Shown here: piece by piece, positions 18,273-28,558 of the stretch
Layout of the letters: the number at the start of each line of letters is the position of its first letter
How positions within the stretch are numbered: the stretch's first letter is position 1
Source: Deltaproteobacteria bacterium
Lineage (GTDB): Bacteria > Lernaellota > Lernaellaia > JACKCT01
Direction of reading: 5' to 3'
Length of the DNA: 64,000 bases
NCBI GenBank assembly: GCA_027493875.1
Contig: JAOSJX010000026.1
Coordinates: forward strand, 148,637-212,636
Translations under genes and position numbers: made by a program
The notes under the pieces: generated by a model
The model's input: only the letters and a program-made list of their open reading frames with translations
Told to the model about the DNA's origin: nothing
Databases searched by the model: none

Positions 18273-19691
18273 TTATCGCCGTTTTTTCTTTTTCGCCTTC
18301 TTCGCCGCCTTGCGCGCCTGCGCGAGGCTCGCGCCGCCCGGCATCCCCGGCATCCCGCCGGGCATTTTGCCGCCGCCGGGCATGCCCGGCATGCCGCCCA
18401 TCTTGCTCACCTGCGCCAGCATCTTCTTCGCCTGCAGATAGCGTTTGAGCAGGCCGTTGACGTCCTGGATCGACGTGCCGCTGCCTTTGGCGACGCGCGC
18501 CCGGCGGCTGCCGTTGATGATCGCGTGGTCGCGGCGTTCGGCGACGGTCATCGAATTGATGATCGCCTCGATGCGCCCGAGTTCGCGCTCGTCGGGCTGC
18601 AGGCCCTGAAGCGCTTTCATTTTGCCCATGCCCGGCAGCATCGCCATGATCTGGTCGAGGCTGCCCATGTTGCGCACCTGATGGAGCTGATCGCGGAAAT
18701 CCTCAAGCGTGAACTCGTTTTTCCGCAGCTTTTTCTCAAGCTCCGCGGCTTTCTTCTCGTCCATCGCCGCTTCGGCGCGTTCAATGAGCGTGAGGAGGTC
18801 GCCCATGTCCAGGATGCGCCCGGCCATGCGGTCCGGGTGGAACGTTTCGAGCGCATCCATTTTTTCGCCGACGCCGACGAGCTTGATGGGCTTGCCGAGC
18901 ACGGCCTTGATCGAAAGCGCCGCGCCGCCGCGCGCGTCCGAGTCCATCTTAGTGAGCACGACGCCGGTGATCTCAACGCGGTCGTTGAACGACTTGGCGA
19001 CGTTCACCGCTTCCTGGCCGGTCATGGCGTCGGCGACGAAGAGAATTTCCGACGGACGCATTTCCGCGCGGATTTTGACGAGCTCCTCCATCATCTTTTC
19101 GTCGATGTGGAGGCGGCCGGCGGTGTCGATGAGCAGCACGTCGTTGCCGCCACGCTCCGCCGCTTCGCGCGCGAGACGGCAAATCGCGACGGGATCCTGA
19201 CCGGGCTGCGAGTCGAAGACGTCCGCGCCGACCTGCGACGCGAGTTTCTTGAGTTGGTCGATGGCGGCCGGGCGGTACACGTCCGCCGGGACAAGCATCG
19301 GCCGGCGGCCCATCTTCTTGATTTTTACGGCGGTTTTGGCGACGGAGGTCGTTTTACCGGAGCCTTGCAAACCGACGAACATCACCGCGATGGGCGCCTT
19401 GCCCGTGAGCGTCAACTCCTGGCCCTTGCCGCCCATAAGCTCGGTGAGCTCTTCGTTGACGATTTTGACGAATTGCTGCCCCGGGGAGAGGCTGCGCATG
19501 ACTTCCTGCCCGAGGGCCCGTTCCTCCACGCGCGCAAGGAAGTCCTTGACGACGCGGAAGTTCACGTCCGCTTCGAGCAGGCTCATCCGCACGTCCTTGA
19601 GCGCGTCGCGGATGTTTTTTTCCGTGAGTTTGCCGTGGCCCCGCAGGTTTTTGGCAACCTGGCCGAGGCGCTCGGTCAGACTTTCGAACAT
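18273..19691 (-). CDS. ffh: Signal recognition particle protein Ffh (SRP54)
   Basis: 472 residues, intact. The N domain is at 1-90. The G domain has GLQGSGKTT (107-115), DTAGR (189-193) and TKMD (247-250). The methionine-rich M domain begins near 300, with GSLDQIMAMLPGMGKM and RRARVAKGSGTSIQDVNGLLKRY, and ends in Met/Gly-Pro repeats and a lysine tail. Ffh binds 4.5S RNA and signal sequences and hands ribosomes to FtsY. It is the first gene of the rpsP operon; there is a free intergenic region of about 190 bases upstream for a promoter. Confidence 0.97.
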   Translation of the reverse strand: MFESLTERLGQVAKNLRGHGKLTEKNIRDALKDVRMSLLEADVNFRVVKDFLARVEERALGQEVMRSLSPGQQFVKIVNEELTELMGGKGQELTLTGKAPIAVMFVGLQGSGKTTSVAKTAVKIKKMGRRPMLVPADVYRPAAIDQLKKLASQVGADVFDSQPGQDPVAICRLAREAAERGGNDVLLIDTAGRLHIDEKMMEELVKIRAEMRPSEILFVADAMTGQEAVNVAKSFNDRVEITGVVLTKMDSDARGGAALSIKAVLGKPIKLVGVGEKMDALETFHPDRMAGRILDMGDLLTLIERAEAAMDEKKAAELEKKLRKNEFTLEDFRDQLHQVRNMGSLDQIMAMLPGMGKMKALQGLQPDERELGRIEAIINSMTVAERRDHAIINGSRRARVAKGSGTSIQDVNGLLKRYLQAKKMLAQVSKMGGMPGMPGGGKMPGGMPGMPGGASLAQARKAAKKAKKKKRR

Positions 19692-19880
19692 GGCTCCCCG
19701 TTGACGGACGAGCGGGCGCGCCGCTCTCCCCCTCGAAATTGCCGGGAATATAGGCGCGATGGGAAAGGCAAGTCAAGCGGAAGTCGTGGAAAGCACTACG
19801 AGAAATGTGCTATCCAGACTTGTTATGGTTTCGCACGCTTGGAGTGATTGCTGCCGCCCGGGTCGACCGGCGAGGAACGA

Positions 19881-21190
19881 ATGACCCGCGCCTCCAGACG
19901 CGCCGCGCGCCGGCGATTTTTCTATTACTCCCTCCTCGCCCTTGGGGGCTGGTCGTTCTCGGCCTCACCTGGTGGGGATGGCTTTGGTATAAAAGCGCCC
20001 GCCTCGCCGACGTGCGTGAGGTGGACATCGATATCGTCTTTGACGGTCCCGGGACGACAAAACGGGCCCTGTTCTTTCCGGCCGGATCTCAGCCGGAGCT
20101 TCTCCGTATCACGCTGCGCAACGAAGGCCCCGGAGCGCTCGTCGCACCGCAACTCGTCATCAACGAACAAAACCCCTTCGCCTCGCAGGAGGAGATGATC
20201 GAGCACTGCCGGACCTACGGCGATTCGACCGCCGTGCTCTTGTGCCTTTCCAACCTGCTCTCGGACAACCTCGGCCACGTGGAAACCGCTTCGCTCGGCT
20301 GGGAGAACGCGAATTTTCCGCGGTCGGCGCTCGAAGCGCTTAACTACTACGGTTACTCGCAATGTGGCCCGAGCTCCGATTTTCTGATGGACTTCGCGCA
20401 CCGGCTCGGGTTCAAAGCGTGCACGTTGGCGTTCCGCCGCCATGTGGTCGCGGAGATTGACGTTGACGGCGGCCCGATCCTGATCGACGCCGACCGCCGT
20501 CTCTTCTATACGACGGACACGTACGACCGCCTTCTCGGCTACGCCGAAATCCGGAAGGGACGAGCGTTCCACAACACCATCGGCCGGTCCGCGCCGGTAG
20601 ACGCACTGCTCGCCTTCGAAAGCCGGCTGTCGCTGATCGAGGACGCCGAACGGTATTGCGATCCCAAACCGGCACCCGATTTTCCTCTCGCCACGTGGGA
20701 ATGGCCGGCCGGCACCCGGCTTGCCTTCACCCGCGAATGCGAGTCCGACAACCTTGGCTGTCTCGTCACCTGGGAGGGCGCGCGGACGATCTTTGGTTGG
20801 GAGAAATTCAACCTCCCCTATCCCGGCTTGTTCCTGAAATTCGACCCACCGGCGGGCGTTTCGCTGATCCACGGCCGCCTCGCTGAGCCGACCGGGGAGT
20901 CTTTTGTGATCGCCGGCGGGACGACGTCTCTGGATCTGTCCGGCAAAACCGACCGATTCTCACGGATCTTCGAGGTCCGTGCCCATTTCGAAAATAAAGA
21001 TCCGCATGACGTTCCCTTTCGTTTCCTGATGCGTTACGCGCGAGCCTCAATTCCCGATCTGCACGAGGGGATCAACACCTTCCGTCTTTACGGCCGGACG
21101 GCGGACGACGCCATCCCCCGAATCGCCGTGCGCTTGCGCGTGCGGACGCGGATTGATAAATCCCTGGATCGACCCGACGTGACCCCATGA
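19881..21190 (+). CDS. Transglutaminase-like membrane-anchored protein, one apparent frameshift
   Basis: ATG 19881 (MTRASRRAARRRFFYYSLLAL) follows GAGGAACG and gives a basic N-terminus plus one membrane segment. The frame changes in a run of five G near 19950; six would join LLALGG to LVVLGLTWWGWLWYKSARL. The central domain has the order expected for a transglutaminase-like triad: Cys in YGYSQCGPSSDFLMDFAHRLGF, His in FRRHVVAEIDVDG and Asp in LIDADRRLFYT. A beta-rich C-terminal domain follows. Such proteins may be proteases or amide-forming enzymes acting at the envelope. The next gene starts 24 bases downstream on the same strand. The family call rests on motif order only. Confidence 0.6.
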
Positions 21191-21213
21191 CCCGAACGAA
21201 AAGAGGACGACGT

Positions 21214-24000
21214 ATGCCACGCCGAACGATGCTCATCACCGCCCTCGCCGTCGCGCTGCTGGCGCCCGCCGCGACCTTCGGCGCGGGGATGACGACGCAC
21301 ACCGATCTGACCGAGCGCGTGCTCGCGGCGTTCGCCTCGGACGATTACCCGGATTACGAAGCGTGGGCGGCGCAATATCGCGAAGCGCTGCAGCCCGGCA
21401 GCATCTTTCCCGACTGGGGTTTCGTGGGGCAACTCTTTCACGATGAGGCGGAGGACGCGCACTGGGACCCCCTTTATTCAGGTCGCCGCCGATTACATCC
21501 GCGACACCTATCCGCAGCCCTGGGATGAAGACACGAAACGGCTCGTCGTTTTTCTGCTCGGCATCACGGTTCATTCCGTTTCGGACGTCGAGTGGCACGG
21601 CCTGGGCATCGTGGACGAGTCCCTCATCGACACCATCTCGGACATGGAATACCACGGCGACTGGGGCGCGGCGCACACGACCGCCGACGTGGGCGGCGAC
21701 GCGGTCGGCTCCGGGCAGCTCAACCACGACTTTCTTCTGCAACAATGGTACGTGCCCAGCACGGACCTCGTGGCGATCTACGACGAGTACTACAGCGGCA
21801 CGAGCGTTACCCCTTCGGACATCGAAAACGCGCTGATCGTCATGTTCGTCGGCCGCTGGGCGGAAACGCTCTTTTTCTGGGCGGCGCATCCGCTGTGGAC
21901 GATCAACTCGCCGTTCCTCTGGGAACGCTACCACGACTATTTCGCCGGCGGTCTCGAAGCGATGGCGATGCAAACCGCCTGGAAGTGGCACGAGGTGATC
22001 GACTGGCTGGAAAACGGCCCGCCGCCGCCCTCGCCGGGACCGGGCGCGCCGCATCCGGACGTGCCGCATGATTTTCTCTTCGACGCCTTGCAGATGCTCG
22101 ACGCCGCGGGCATCGAAATCCGCCAGCAGCGGACACCGCGCGGCCTGCTGATTCAAGCGGTGGGCGGCGGCTGGGAACGCGACCCGCGGAAAAAGGAAAC
22201 GGCGCCGTTCATGGCCTGGGGGCCGACGCTGACCTATACGGCTTCGCAGAATTACGCCGACCTGGGGTACAGCCTCGCGGCGGGCGATTTCGACGGCGAC
22301 GGTTATGACGATCTCGCCCTCGGCGCGCCGGGGGTCGGCGAAGCGGGCGATTTTCGGCGCGGCGCCGTGTTCGTCTATCGCGGCAAGGACGTGCACAACA
22401 GTGAAGACATCGACGTCGTGGTCGACGGCGCGGACGTGACGCTCACGGGCTCGAAAGAGTTCGCGCAATTCGGCCGCGCGCTGGCCGTGTGCGATCTCAA
22501 CGCGGACGGCGTGGACGATCTCGCCGTTTCGTCGCCGACAACCGACGGTATGGGTCATCACTATTACGGCAAAGTTGAAGTTTTCTTCGGGTCCGCGTCG
22601 AAGGTCCTTTCAACGGACGCGGACATTACCATTGCCGCCGACACGGACTATACCAATTTCGGCACGACGCTTTCCGGCGGCGACGTGGACGGCGACGGAT
22701 ACGCCGATCTCCTCGTCGGCTCGCCGCACGCGCGGGCCGGCGGCGTGCAGCGCGGTCTGGCGGCCGTGTACCTGGCGGACGGCGGCAACGCGTCGGGCAC
22801 GAACTGGGATCTCGACGATGCGACGTGGAGCGAGCAAGGCGAGGCGGATTACGACTGGTTCGGCTACGCGCTGGCCGCGACCCGGTGGTCGGACGGCGGC
22901 ACGCGCGTGATCGTCGCGGCGCCGACGCGGGAAATCGGCGGCGGCCCGGCGACGGGCGAGCTCTACGGCTACGACGGCGCCGACGTGGCGGCCGGCGGAT
23001 CGCCCGCGCCCGCGTTTACGCTGGCCGGCTTCTCGGCTTTCGACAAAACGGGAACGTCGTTCGCGGTGGGCGCGCCCTTTGGCGACGGCGCGCTTTACCT
23101 TGCCGTCGCATCGCCGACGCGCGACTCGGGCGCCGCCACGCAGGGCGGCATGGTCCAGTTCTTCGCGGCGTCGGACCTGGACGGCGATCTGGCCATCGGC
23201 GACCTCGCCGCCGCTTCGACGTTCACCTCGTCGCGCGGATTCAAGCGCTTCGGATGGCAGACGTTGCTCGCCGACATCAACGGCGATGGCGCGGACGACT
23301 TCCTCGCCACGCAGCCCTGGTGGACAAACGCCTGGGATCTCAACGCAGGGCGCGCGTCGCTGTGGCTGGGCGGTGAGGAATTCCCGACCGGACAGATCGC
23401 CGACGCGGACGCGGCCGGATTCTGGCGCGGCGAAGCGGAAGGCCGCAAAGGTCAGTTCGGCCTGACCGCCGCCTTCCCCGATTTCGACGGCGACGGAGCG
23501 CTCGACATCGCTATCGCCGCGCCCTACGCGCACGACGCGGCGCGCGAAGGCGGCTTGGTGCGTCTGATGCTTACGATCGCACCTCGGCTTGCGTCTCTTG
23601 ACCCGGACGAAGTGACGCGCGGCGGCTGGCGGCTGCTCACGGCCACCGGCGAACGCCTCTATCAAGATTCGCTCGCCGCCACCGTGTCCGACGGCACAGG
23701 CGACGTGCTGACCGGCGAGATGTGGCAGGACACCGAATCTGAATTCTCGGTCGAGGTCTTCATTCCCGCCGACGCCCCGCTCGGCACCTACACCCTCACC
23801 GCGCGCACGAACTACGGCGCGGCCACGCTCACGTTCGAAGTCGTCGACGCCGGGACGCCGGACGATGACGACGATGCGTCGGACGACGATGACGATGCCG
23901 GCGACGATGACGCCGCGGATGACGATGCGGCCGATGACGACGCTTCCAACGGCGGCGAGGGCGAGTCGGGGGGCACGCGGGCGGCGGATGCGGGTGCTAG
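21214..24000 (+). CDS. GPI-phospholipase-D-like secreted protein (zinc phospholipase C domain + FG-GAP propeller), two apparent frameshifts
   Basis: ATG 21214 opens a signal peptide (MPRRTMLITALAVALLAPAATFGAG). A zinc-dependent phospholipase C/S1-P1-like domain follows, with histidine and aspartate patterns: FPDWGF, FHDEAEDAHW, GITVHSVSDVEWHGL and AAHTTADVGGD. Seven FG-GAP blades follow, for example GYSLAAGDFDGDGYDDLALGAPG and GTTLSGGDVDGDGYADLLVGSP, each with a Ca-binding DxDGDG loop. An IPT-like domain and a long Asp/Ala tract end the protein. The first frame change is at CCCCC near 21469-21473. A second at GGGGGG (23969-23974) would, with one more G, give GGHAGGGCGC and a stop at 24000. 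Substrates are probably phospholipids or glycolipid anchors (inference). Confidence 0.8.
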
Positions 24001-24076
24001 AGGGGCTTGTGGGCTATTGAGATCGTGAGCCTTCGCGTTCGGGCTCAAAAAATCCAAGAACTCTTATCAGCTCCTA

Positions 24077-24538
24077 TCAGCTCCGCTGTATCGGGAGGGG
24101 ATAACGCTTGCCGCCGAGGACGAGCGTGTACGCGTCGCCGTCTTCCTCGATGTATTCGGCGAGTTGCATGTAGGCGGCGGTGGAGAATTTGGCGGTGAGG
24201 CCGTTGCGCGCCGCGCAATAAGGCGTGTTGGCTTTGAACGCGATCGTGGCGGGATCGAGATTGGCGTAGGTGTCGTCGTGCAGGCGCAGGCGCACGCCGT
24301 CCGGCGTCGCGCGCAGAGCGGTCACGACGAGCGGCGCGTCCTCCACCTCCACGTCAATGCGGACCTTGCCGTCGGTGAGATAAACCTGGCCGCCATCGTC
24401 GACGTTGAGCGATCCGGAGAGATACTTCCACGTCCGTTCGTGCGTGACCTCTTCGTCGTCATGAAACCAGACGCCGTTTTTGTCGATGCGGAAGTTCCCC
24501 GCGAGGGGATGGCCCGTGACATCGACCGGTCTGGTCAT
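24077..24538 (-). CDS. DUF1285-like protein
   Basis: 153 residues, intact. The pattern GNFRIDKNGVWFHDDEEVTHERTWKYLSGSL...KVRIDVEVEDAPLVV matches DUF1285 proteins, small cytoplasmic beta-rich proteins of unknown function. The start codon overlaps the stop of the upstream purC by four bases (ATGA), so both are cotranslated. Confidence is moderate for the family and nil for function. Confidence 0.7.
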   Translation of the reverse strand: MTRPVDVTGHPLAGNFRIDKNGVWFHDDEEVTHERTWKYLSGSLNVDDGGQVYLTDGKVRIDVEVEDAPLVVTALRATPDGVRLRLHDDTYANLDPATIAFKANTPYCAARNGLTAKFSTAAYMQLAEYIEEDGDAYTLVLGGKRYPLPIQRS

Positions 24539-25749
24539 CAGGCCGCCCCGAACCTCGCAAGCCGCCGCGTAACCGTGGACAGCGAGGCCGTCCCTCCGAA
24601 GATCTCCCGGCCGAGCAGGCGCTCGGTGATCCCCGCGTACATGTCGGAGACGGCGCCGAGAAACTCCGCGTCCAGCGGCTTGGGCGCGTGGCCGAGGCTC
24701 TTGACGATCTCCGCCAGCGAACGCGGATCGAACTCGGCGAGCTTCTTGGCCTTGTTCATCGCGTCCACGAAACCCGGCTGGTAATGCGTGTGATATTGAC
24801 GAAGCGGCTCCTTACTGATCTGCAGGCGCTTGGTCGTCAGGCGCAACTCGTCCGGCGTAATCGCGTCGCCCAGCACGACCGTCTTGCCGATACGCACGAA
24901 CTCGAACTTGCCGTCCCACAGCTTAAGCTCCGTTTCGCGGAACTGCTCGCGCAGCCACAACGCCGTCAGAAGCGTCGCGTGCGTGAGCGTGATGAAATCC
25001 TCGCCCGACAGACCGCTGGCGTTGAGCGCGAATTCCGGCGTGAGAAAACGGTCCGAGGGTTCGAGCTTGGAGAAATACTCGATCACCGGACGCGGCAAAT
25101 CCGCGCCCTCCGCGATTTTCGATGACGACAAACCGAGTTCGCGCGCGTAGCCGGGGATCGACGCGAGCCGGCCGAACAGCGACGACCCGCGCGGCGCGCC
25201 GAATCGGAACACGCATTCCAGCGGCACGAGATAGTTGGACAACCCCGGCTGAAACGCGTTGTAGTCGTAGAGACGCCGCCCGCCGAGCAGAAACGAACGC
25301 GGCGGAATGATGCGCACGGCGGCCACCTGGAGCACGCGGCTCGGCTTGCGGAGTTTGGACAGCGAAACGGCCTCGCCCTTGTCGTTGACGATGCCTTGGT
25401 AGTGCGTCGGGAAACCGTTGCGGCGCAAAGTCGCCAGCACCGGCGAATCGGCCAGTTCGTGCCGGAGTTTCCGGTCGCGCACGCGGTCGAGCACGCCGTT
25501 TTTCCAGAACGACTTCCACGTCGCGGGTTTGGCGATGCGTTCGAAGAGATGGGCGGACAACATCGCCGCGGCGGCGCCTTTGTTCGGGATCGTGTCGGGC
25601 ATCTTGCCGTGGTCGAACACCGAATAGTCGTCCGTAAACTCGAACCACAGCACGCCCGGCCGAGCAGCGGTGGTTTTCTTGCGTTGGCGGAGGTTCTTCG
25701 TGCTGCCGACGTGAATAATGGGGGCCCGGGAAAGGAAACTCTCGGTCAT
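24538..25749 (-). CDS. purC: Phosphoribosylaminoimidazole-succinocarboxamide synthase-like protein (SAICAR synthetase family)
   Basis: 403 residues, intact. The N-terminal part IIHVGSTKNLRQ...VLWFEFTDDYSVFDHGKMPDTIPNKG is the SAICAR synthetase ATP-binding signature, followed by ECVFRFGAPRGSSL and, later, ELKLWDGKFEFVRIGKTVVLGD(AIT)PDE, matching the substrate/Mg region. The enzyme condenses CAIR with aspartate in purine synthesis. It is longer than ordinary bacterial PurC (about 240-300 residues), with an extra C-terminal helical part. No other purine genes are adjacent. Confidence 0.85.
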   Translation of the reverse strand: MTESFLSRAPIIHVGSTKNLRQRKKTTAARPGVLWFEFTDDYSVFDHGKMPDTIPNKGAAAAMLSAHLFERIAKPATWKSFWKNGVLDRVRDRKLRHELADSPVLATLRRNGFPTHYQGIVNDKGEAVSLSKLRKPSRVLQVAAVRIIPPRSFLLGGRRLYDYNAFQPGLSNYLVPLECVFRFGAPRGSSLFGRLASIPGYARELGLSSSKIAEGADLPRPVIEYFSKLEPSDRFLTPEFALNASGLSGEDFITLTHATLLTALWLREQFRETELKLWDGKFEFVRIGKTVVLGDAITPDELRLTTKRLQISKEPLRQYHTHYQPGFVDAMNKAKKLAEFDPRSLAEIVKSLGHAPKPLDAEFLGAVSDMYAGITERLLGREIFGGTASLSTVTRRLARFGAA

Positions 25750-25828
25750 AACGCATCTCCAATGAAAAAAAGCGGACAGCCGCCGCGGGAGAGAATCGCC
25801 ATTTTAGCGATCTGCGCGGGCTTGTCTA

Positions 25829-27899
25829 TTAGGGAGCCGCCGATTCCAGTTCCTGTACACGTTTTCGAAGTTCGTCGTTGTCGGGAACCGCTTCGAGACC
25901 TTGGCGGCCCGCCGCGAGCGACAACTCGTGTTTTCCCTGCTCGTCAAAGATCTTCATCAACGTCGCGTAAGCCGGCACAAACGACGGACGAATCTCCGCC
26001 GCGCGTTTGCACCAGGCGACGGCCTCGAACACGGCGTCGGCCGGATCGAGATATTTGCTGCGATAGGTCGCGCGCGCCAGTTTGACCATCGCCTCCACGT
26101 TCTCCGGTTCGCGCAACGCGGCGATGCGGAAGTAAACCTGCGCGCTGCCGTACACGTTCTTCTTCATCTGCGCGTCGCCTTGCCGGATCAACTCGCGCGC
26201 GTCCATTTCGATCGGAACTTCTCGTCCCAAATCCGACCAAAGCGCGCGCTCCGCGTCCAACCGGGCGCGCTCTTCGGAGGACACGGCGTTCGTCCCGTTC
26301 GTTTCCGGAGCGTCGTCCGCTCCGGGCGGCGCTTTCGCGGCCGCCGGCGCGGGCGCATCGGCATTCCGCGGCCGATCGTCTTTTCGCAGGCCTTGTGAAG
26401 AGGACGATAATCCTTCGAAGAGTTCGGCGAACGCCTCTTTTTCTTCCTCGATCGGCGCCTCGTCCACGCCATCGTCAAACGCGTCCGGCGCCTCGGTCTC
26501 GGCGGCATCGGACGCAGGCTCGTTCGGGGAGGCTCGCAACGGCCCAGGCATTATCTCGTCGTCGTCATCGTCAAATTCCAGCGCGGGGTCGTCGTCCGTC
26601 GCGTCGGAATCGGCCGGCGATTCGGCGCCGCCTTCCTCGCTCGGATCGAAATTGTCGAATCCGTCAAATTCGTCCTCAAACGCAAAATCCGTCGTGTCCG
26701 CCCCGAAGACCGATTCCGGCGGATTTTCGTCTTCCGCGGGAGGAGGCGCCGCGATTTGCGACTCGCGCTGAATGCGTCCGAGCCGCGCTAAGGCAACGAG
26801 CGCCGCCATCACGTCGTCGGGCGCCCCGCCCAGCACGAACAGTTCGCCGAGGCTCGCGCCCTTGCGGCACGCATCGACAATGCGCGTCAACGTCTTTTCG
26901 GTATCGACGCCCGCGCCGGGTTCCCGCGTCAGACGGACCGTCGCGTCGGTTCCGAGCGTCTCGGCCAGCTTCGATTGCAATACTTCGACGGGAAACTGCG
27001 CCTTCGCGGAGAGATAAACGAGGACGAGCGGGTCGAGCTCCATGCGCTTTTCCTGCTCCCCATCGTAAACGCGAAACATCCCCGAGCGCACGGCGGCGAG
27101 CCTTTTAAGATTGTCGAGACGCCAGTCGGCAATGATGGCGTCGAGTTTTTCCTCCGAAAAAAGTTCGCGCTTCAACAACGCCTCGCGCAGCCCCAGGCGG
27201 CTTCGGCGCAGCTTCTGCACCTGAACCGCCTCGTCCTTCGTCAGCCGCTTCGTGTCCACGAGATGCGTTACCAGGTCCGGCGCGGCGAGGCCGACGACGA
27301 GGCCGCCGGCGAACCGGATCGACTTCGTGTGATCGGTGGTATCGATTTCGAGGCGCGCGTCGGACCTGCCCACGGCCAGATCGGCGATGACTTCGAACAA
27401 CCCGCGCTTTTCGATCGAGCCCTCGTCACGTAGCGCATCGGCTTCCTTGGCCTTGTGCTCTGCGACTTCGATGGCGCGGGCTTCCTTGCGCTTCGCTTTT
27501 TCGGCTCGGGTGACTTCCTCGGCGAGTTTTTTCGCCTCACGGTCGGCGAGATCCGGATCGCCTGGACCGAGGCGCTTGTTGACAAGATCGGCGAGCTTGC
27601 CCAGATCCACCGGCTTGGGCACGAAGCCGTCGGCCGAGGAGGCGCGCCGGGCCGTCGCGCCGGACGTGGCGAGCGGCGAGAGCATGTAAATCGCGGCTTT
27701 GTGCCCCATGCGCGGGGGAGAGCATTTTCTCGGCGACGGTGGGCCCGCTCGTGCCCGGCATCAGGAAGTTGACGAGCACGAGGCCGGGTTTTCCCTCCCG
27801 GTAAATGCGCAAACCCTCGTCCGCCGTGTGCTCGACGTAGGTCTCGTAGCCGTGCGCGCGCAGGAACTTCGCGATCGCTTCCGCGTCCTTCTTTTCGTC
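25829..27899 (-). CDS. Pseudo-receiver - DUF4388-like - acidic linker - TPR protein, 5' end cut at the join
   Basis: The visible protein starts ADEKKDAEAIAKFLRAHGYETYVEHTADEG, the beginning of a receiver fold. The phospho-acceptor position reads LVLVNFLMPG, so Asp is replaced by Asn. A coiled, Lys/Glu/Ala-rich stretch follows, then a DUF4388/PatA-like domain: LFEVIADLAVGRSDARLEID...GGLVVGLAAPDLVTHLVDTKRL, with LGLREALLKRELFSEEKLDAIIADW. A long Asp/Glu linker (about 330-450) leads to C-terminal TPRs. The frame changes at CCCCC near 27713; four C restore LSPRMGHKAAIYML. DUF4388 proteins often mediate polar localisation or gliding signalling. An in-frame TGA lies just beyond the join, so upstream sequence is not part of this gene. 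Confidence 0.75.
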
Positions 27900-27906
27900 T
27901 GCTCAA
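27894..27906. other. Probable chimeric join between two unrelated genomes
   Basis: The minus-strand receiver gene loses its 5' codons here, and the plus-strand gene at 27900 begins in mid-protein at the same point. No inverted repeat, target duplication or integrase accompanies the break. Gene content, repeat families and frameshift density differ on the two sides. An assembly chimera is more likely than a biological junction. Confidence 0.7.
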
Positions 27907-28424
27907 AAACGCCGGCTGGAGCGACGTGCTCAAACTCCATATCGTCGACAAGGACTGGTGGCTCGACCGCGTGGCGGGCGGAAACTCGATGATCCAATCC
28001 CGCCACATGGCGGCGGCCGCCGCCTACAAGGATGCCGACGGCAAATACTACTACAAAACCTGCACCTTCCACGAATACCGGCTCCTTACCGGCGGCTTCG
28101 GCCCCTTGAACTGTCGCACCAGAGCCCGCCCATCCCGATCTCGGCGAAAAACCTGGGAATCGTCGAAAAATCCGATACCGGGCCCGACATGAGCGAGGTC
28201 GCCCAGAACGCCATGCCCGACTTCAGCAAACCCGACGAGGTCCTCGCCGATATCGAACGCATGCGCAAAGAGGCAATGAAGAAGAAGGTCTTCATTCTGG
28301 TGGGCAAATGCGGCACCGCCGCCAGTAAGATCAAAGATGCCGTGGAGAAGGACCCACAGGGTACCAACCCGAGGTCAAGCGACTCTGGCTCGGCATCTAC
28401 GAAGAGTTCAAAGAAGATCCCTGA
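27900..28424 (+). CDS. C-terminal part of an uncharacterised protein (5' end lost at the join)
   Basis: Reading starts directly after the join: LLKNAGWSDVLKLHIVDKDWWLDRVAGGNSMIQSRHMAAAAAYKDADGKYYYKTCTFHEYRLLTGGFGPLE. After a frame change near 28112 it continues LSHQSPPIPISAKNLGIVEKSDTGPDMSEVAQNAMPDFSKPDEVLADIERMRKEAMKKKVFILVGKCG. After another near 28360 it ends PEVKRLWLGIYEEFKEDP with a stop at 28424. No family is recognised. The segment MRKEAMKKKVFILVGKCG is amphipathic and basic. It is a fragment only. Confidence 0.5.
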
Positions 28425-28507
28425 TCGCGTGTGTCATTAGCCCCACCCCCCACCCATCCGGCACTCAACGCAACACCGCGCGAGTCCTCCTCAGTGACCG
28501 CATTTCC

Positions 28508-28516
28508 TGCTACAAT
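28508..28516 (+). promoter_or_regulatory. Extended -10 promoter element
   Basis: TGCTACAAT matches the extended -10 consensus (TGnTATAAT) and lies about 43 bases before the ATG at 28559. No clear -35 box is present, as is usual for extended -10 promoters. It would drive the DUF6932 remnant and the small gene after it. Confidence 0.4.
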
Positions 28517-28558
28517 GAAAGCAGATGCACGCGGTACCGGACGCCGAGGACCTATTCC

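Noticed and set aside
21236..22561. Long minus-strand frame opposite the GPI-PLD-like gene
   Set aside because: The opposite strand carries a signal peptide, zinc motifs and FG-GAP loops; this frame has none.
23867..23950. GAC/GAT microsatellite-like tract
   Set aside because: It codes for an in-frame Asp/Ala tail of the GPI-PLD-like protein, so it is annotated as part of that gene.
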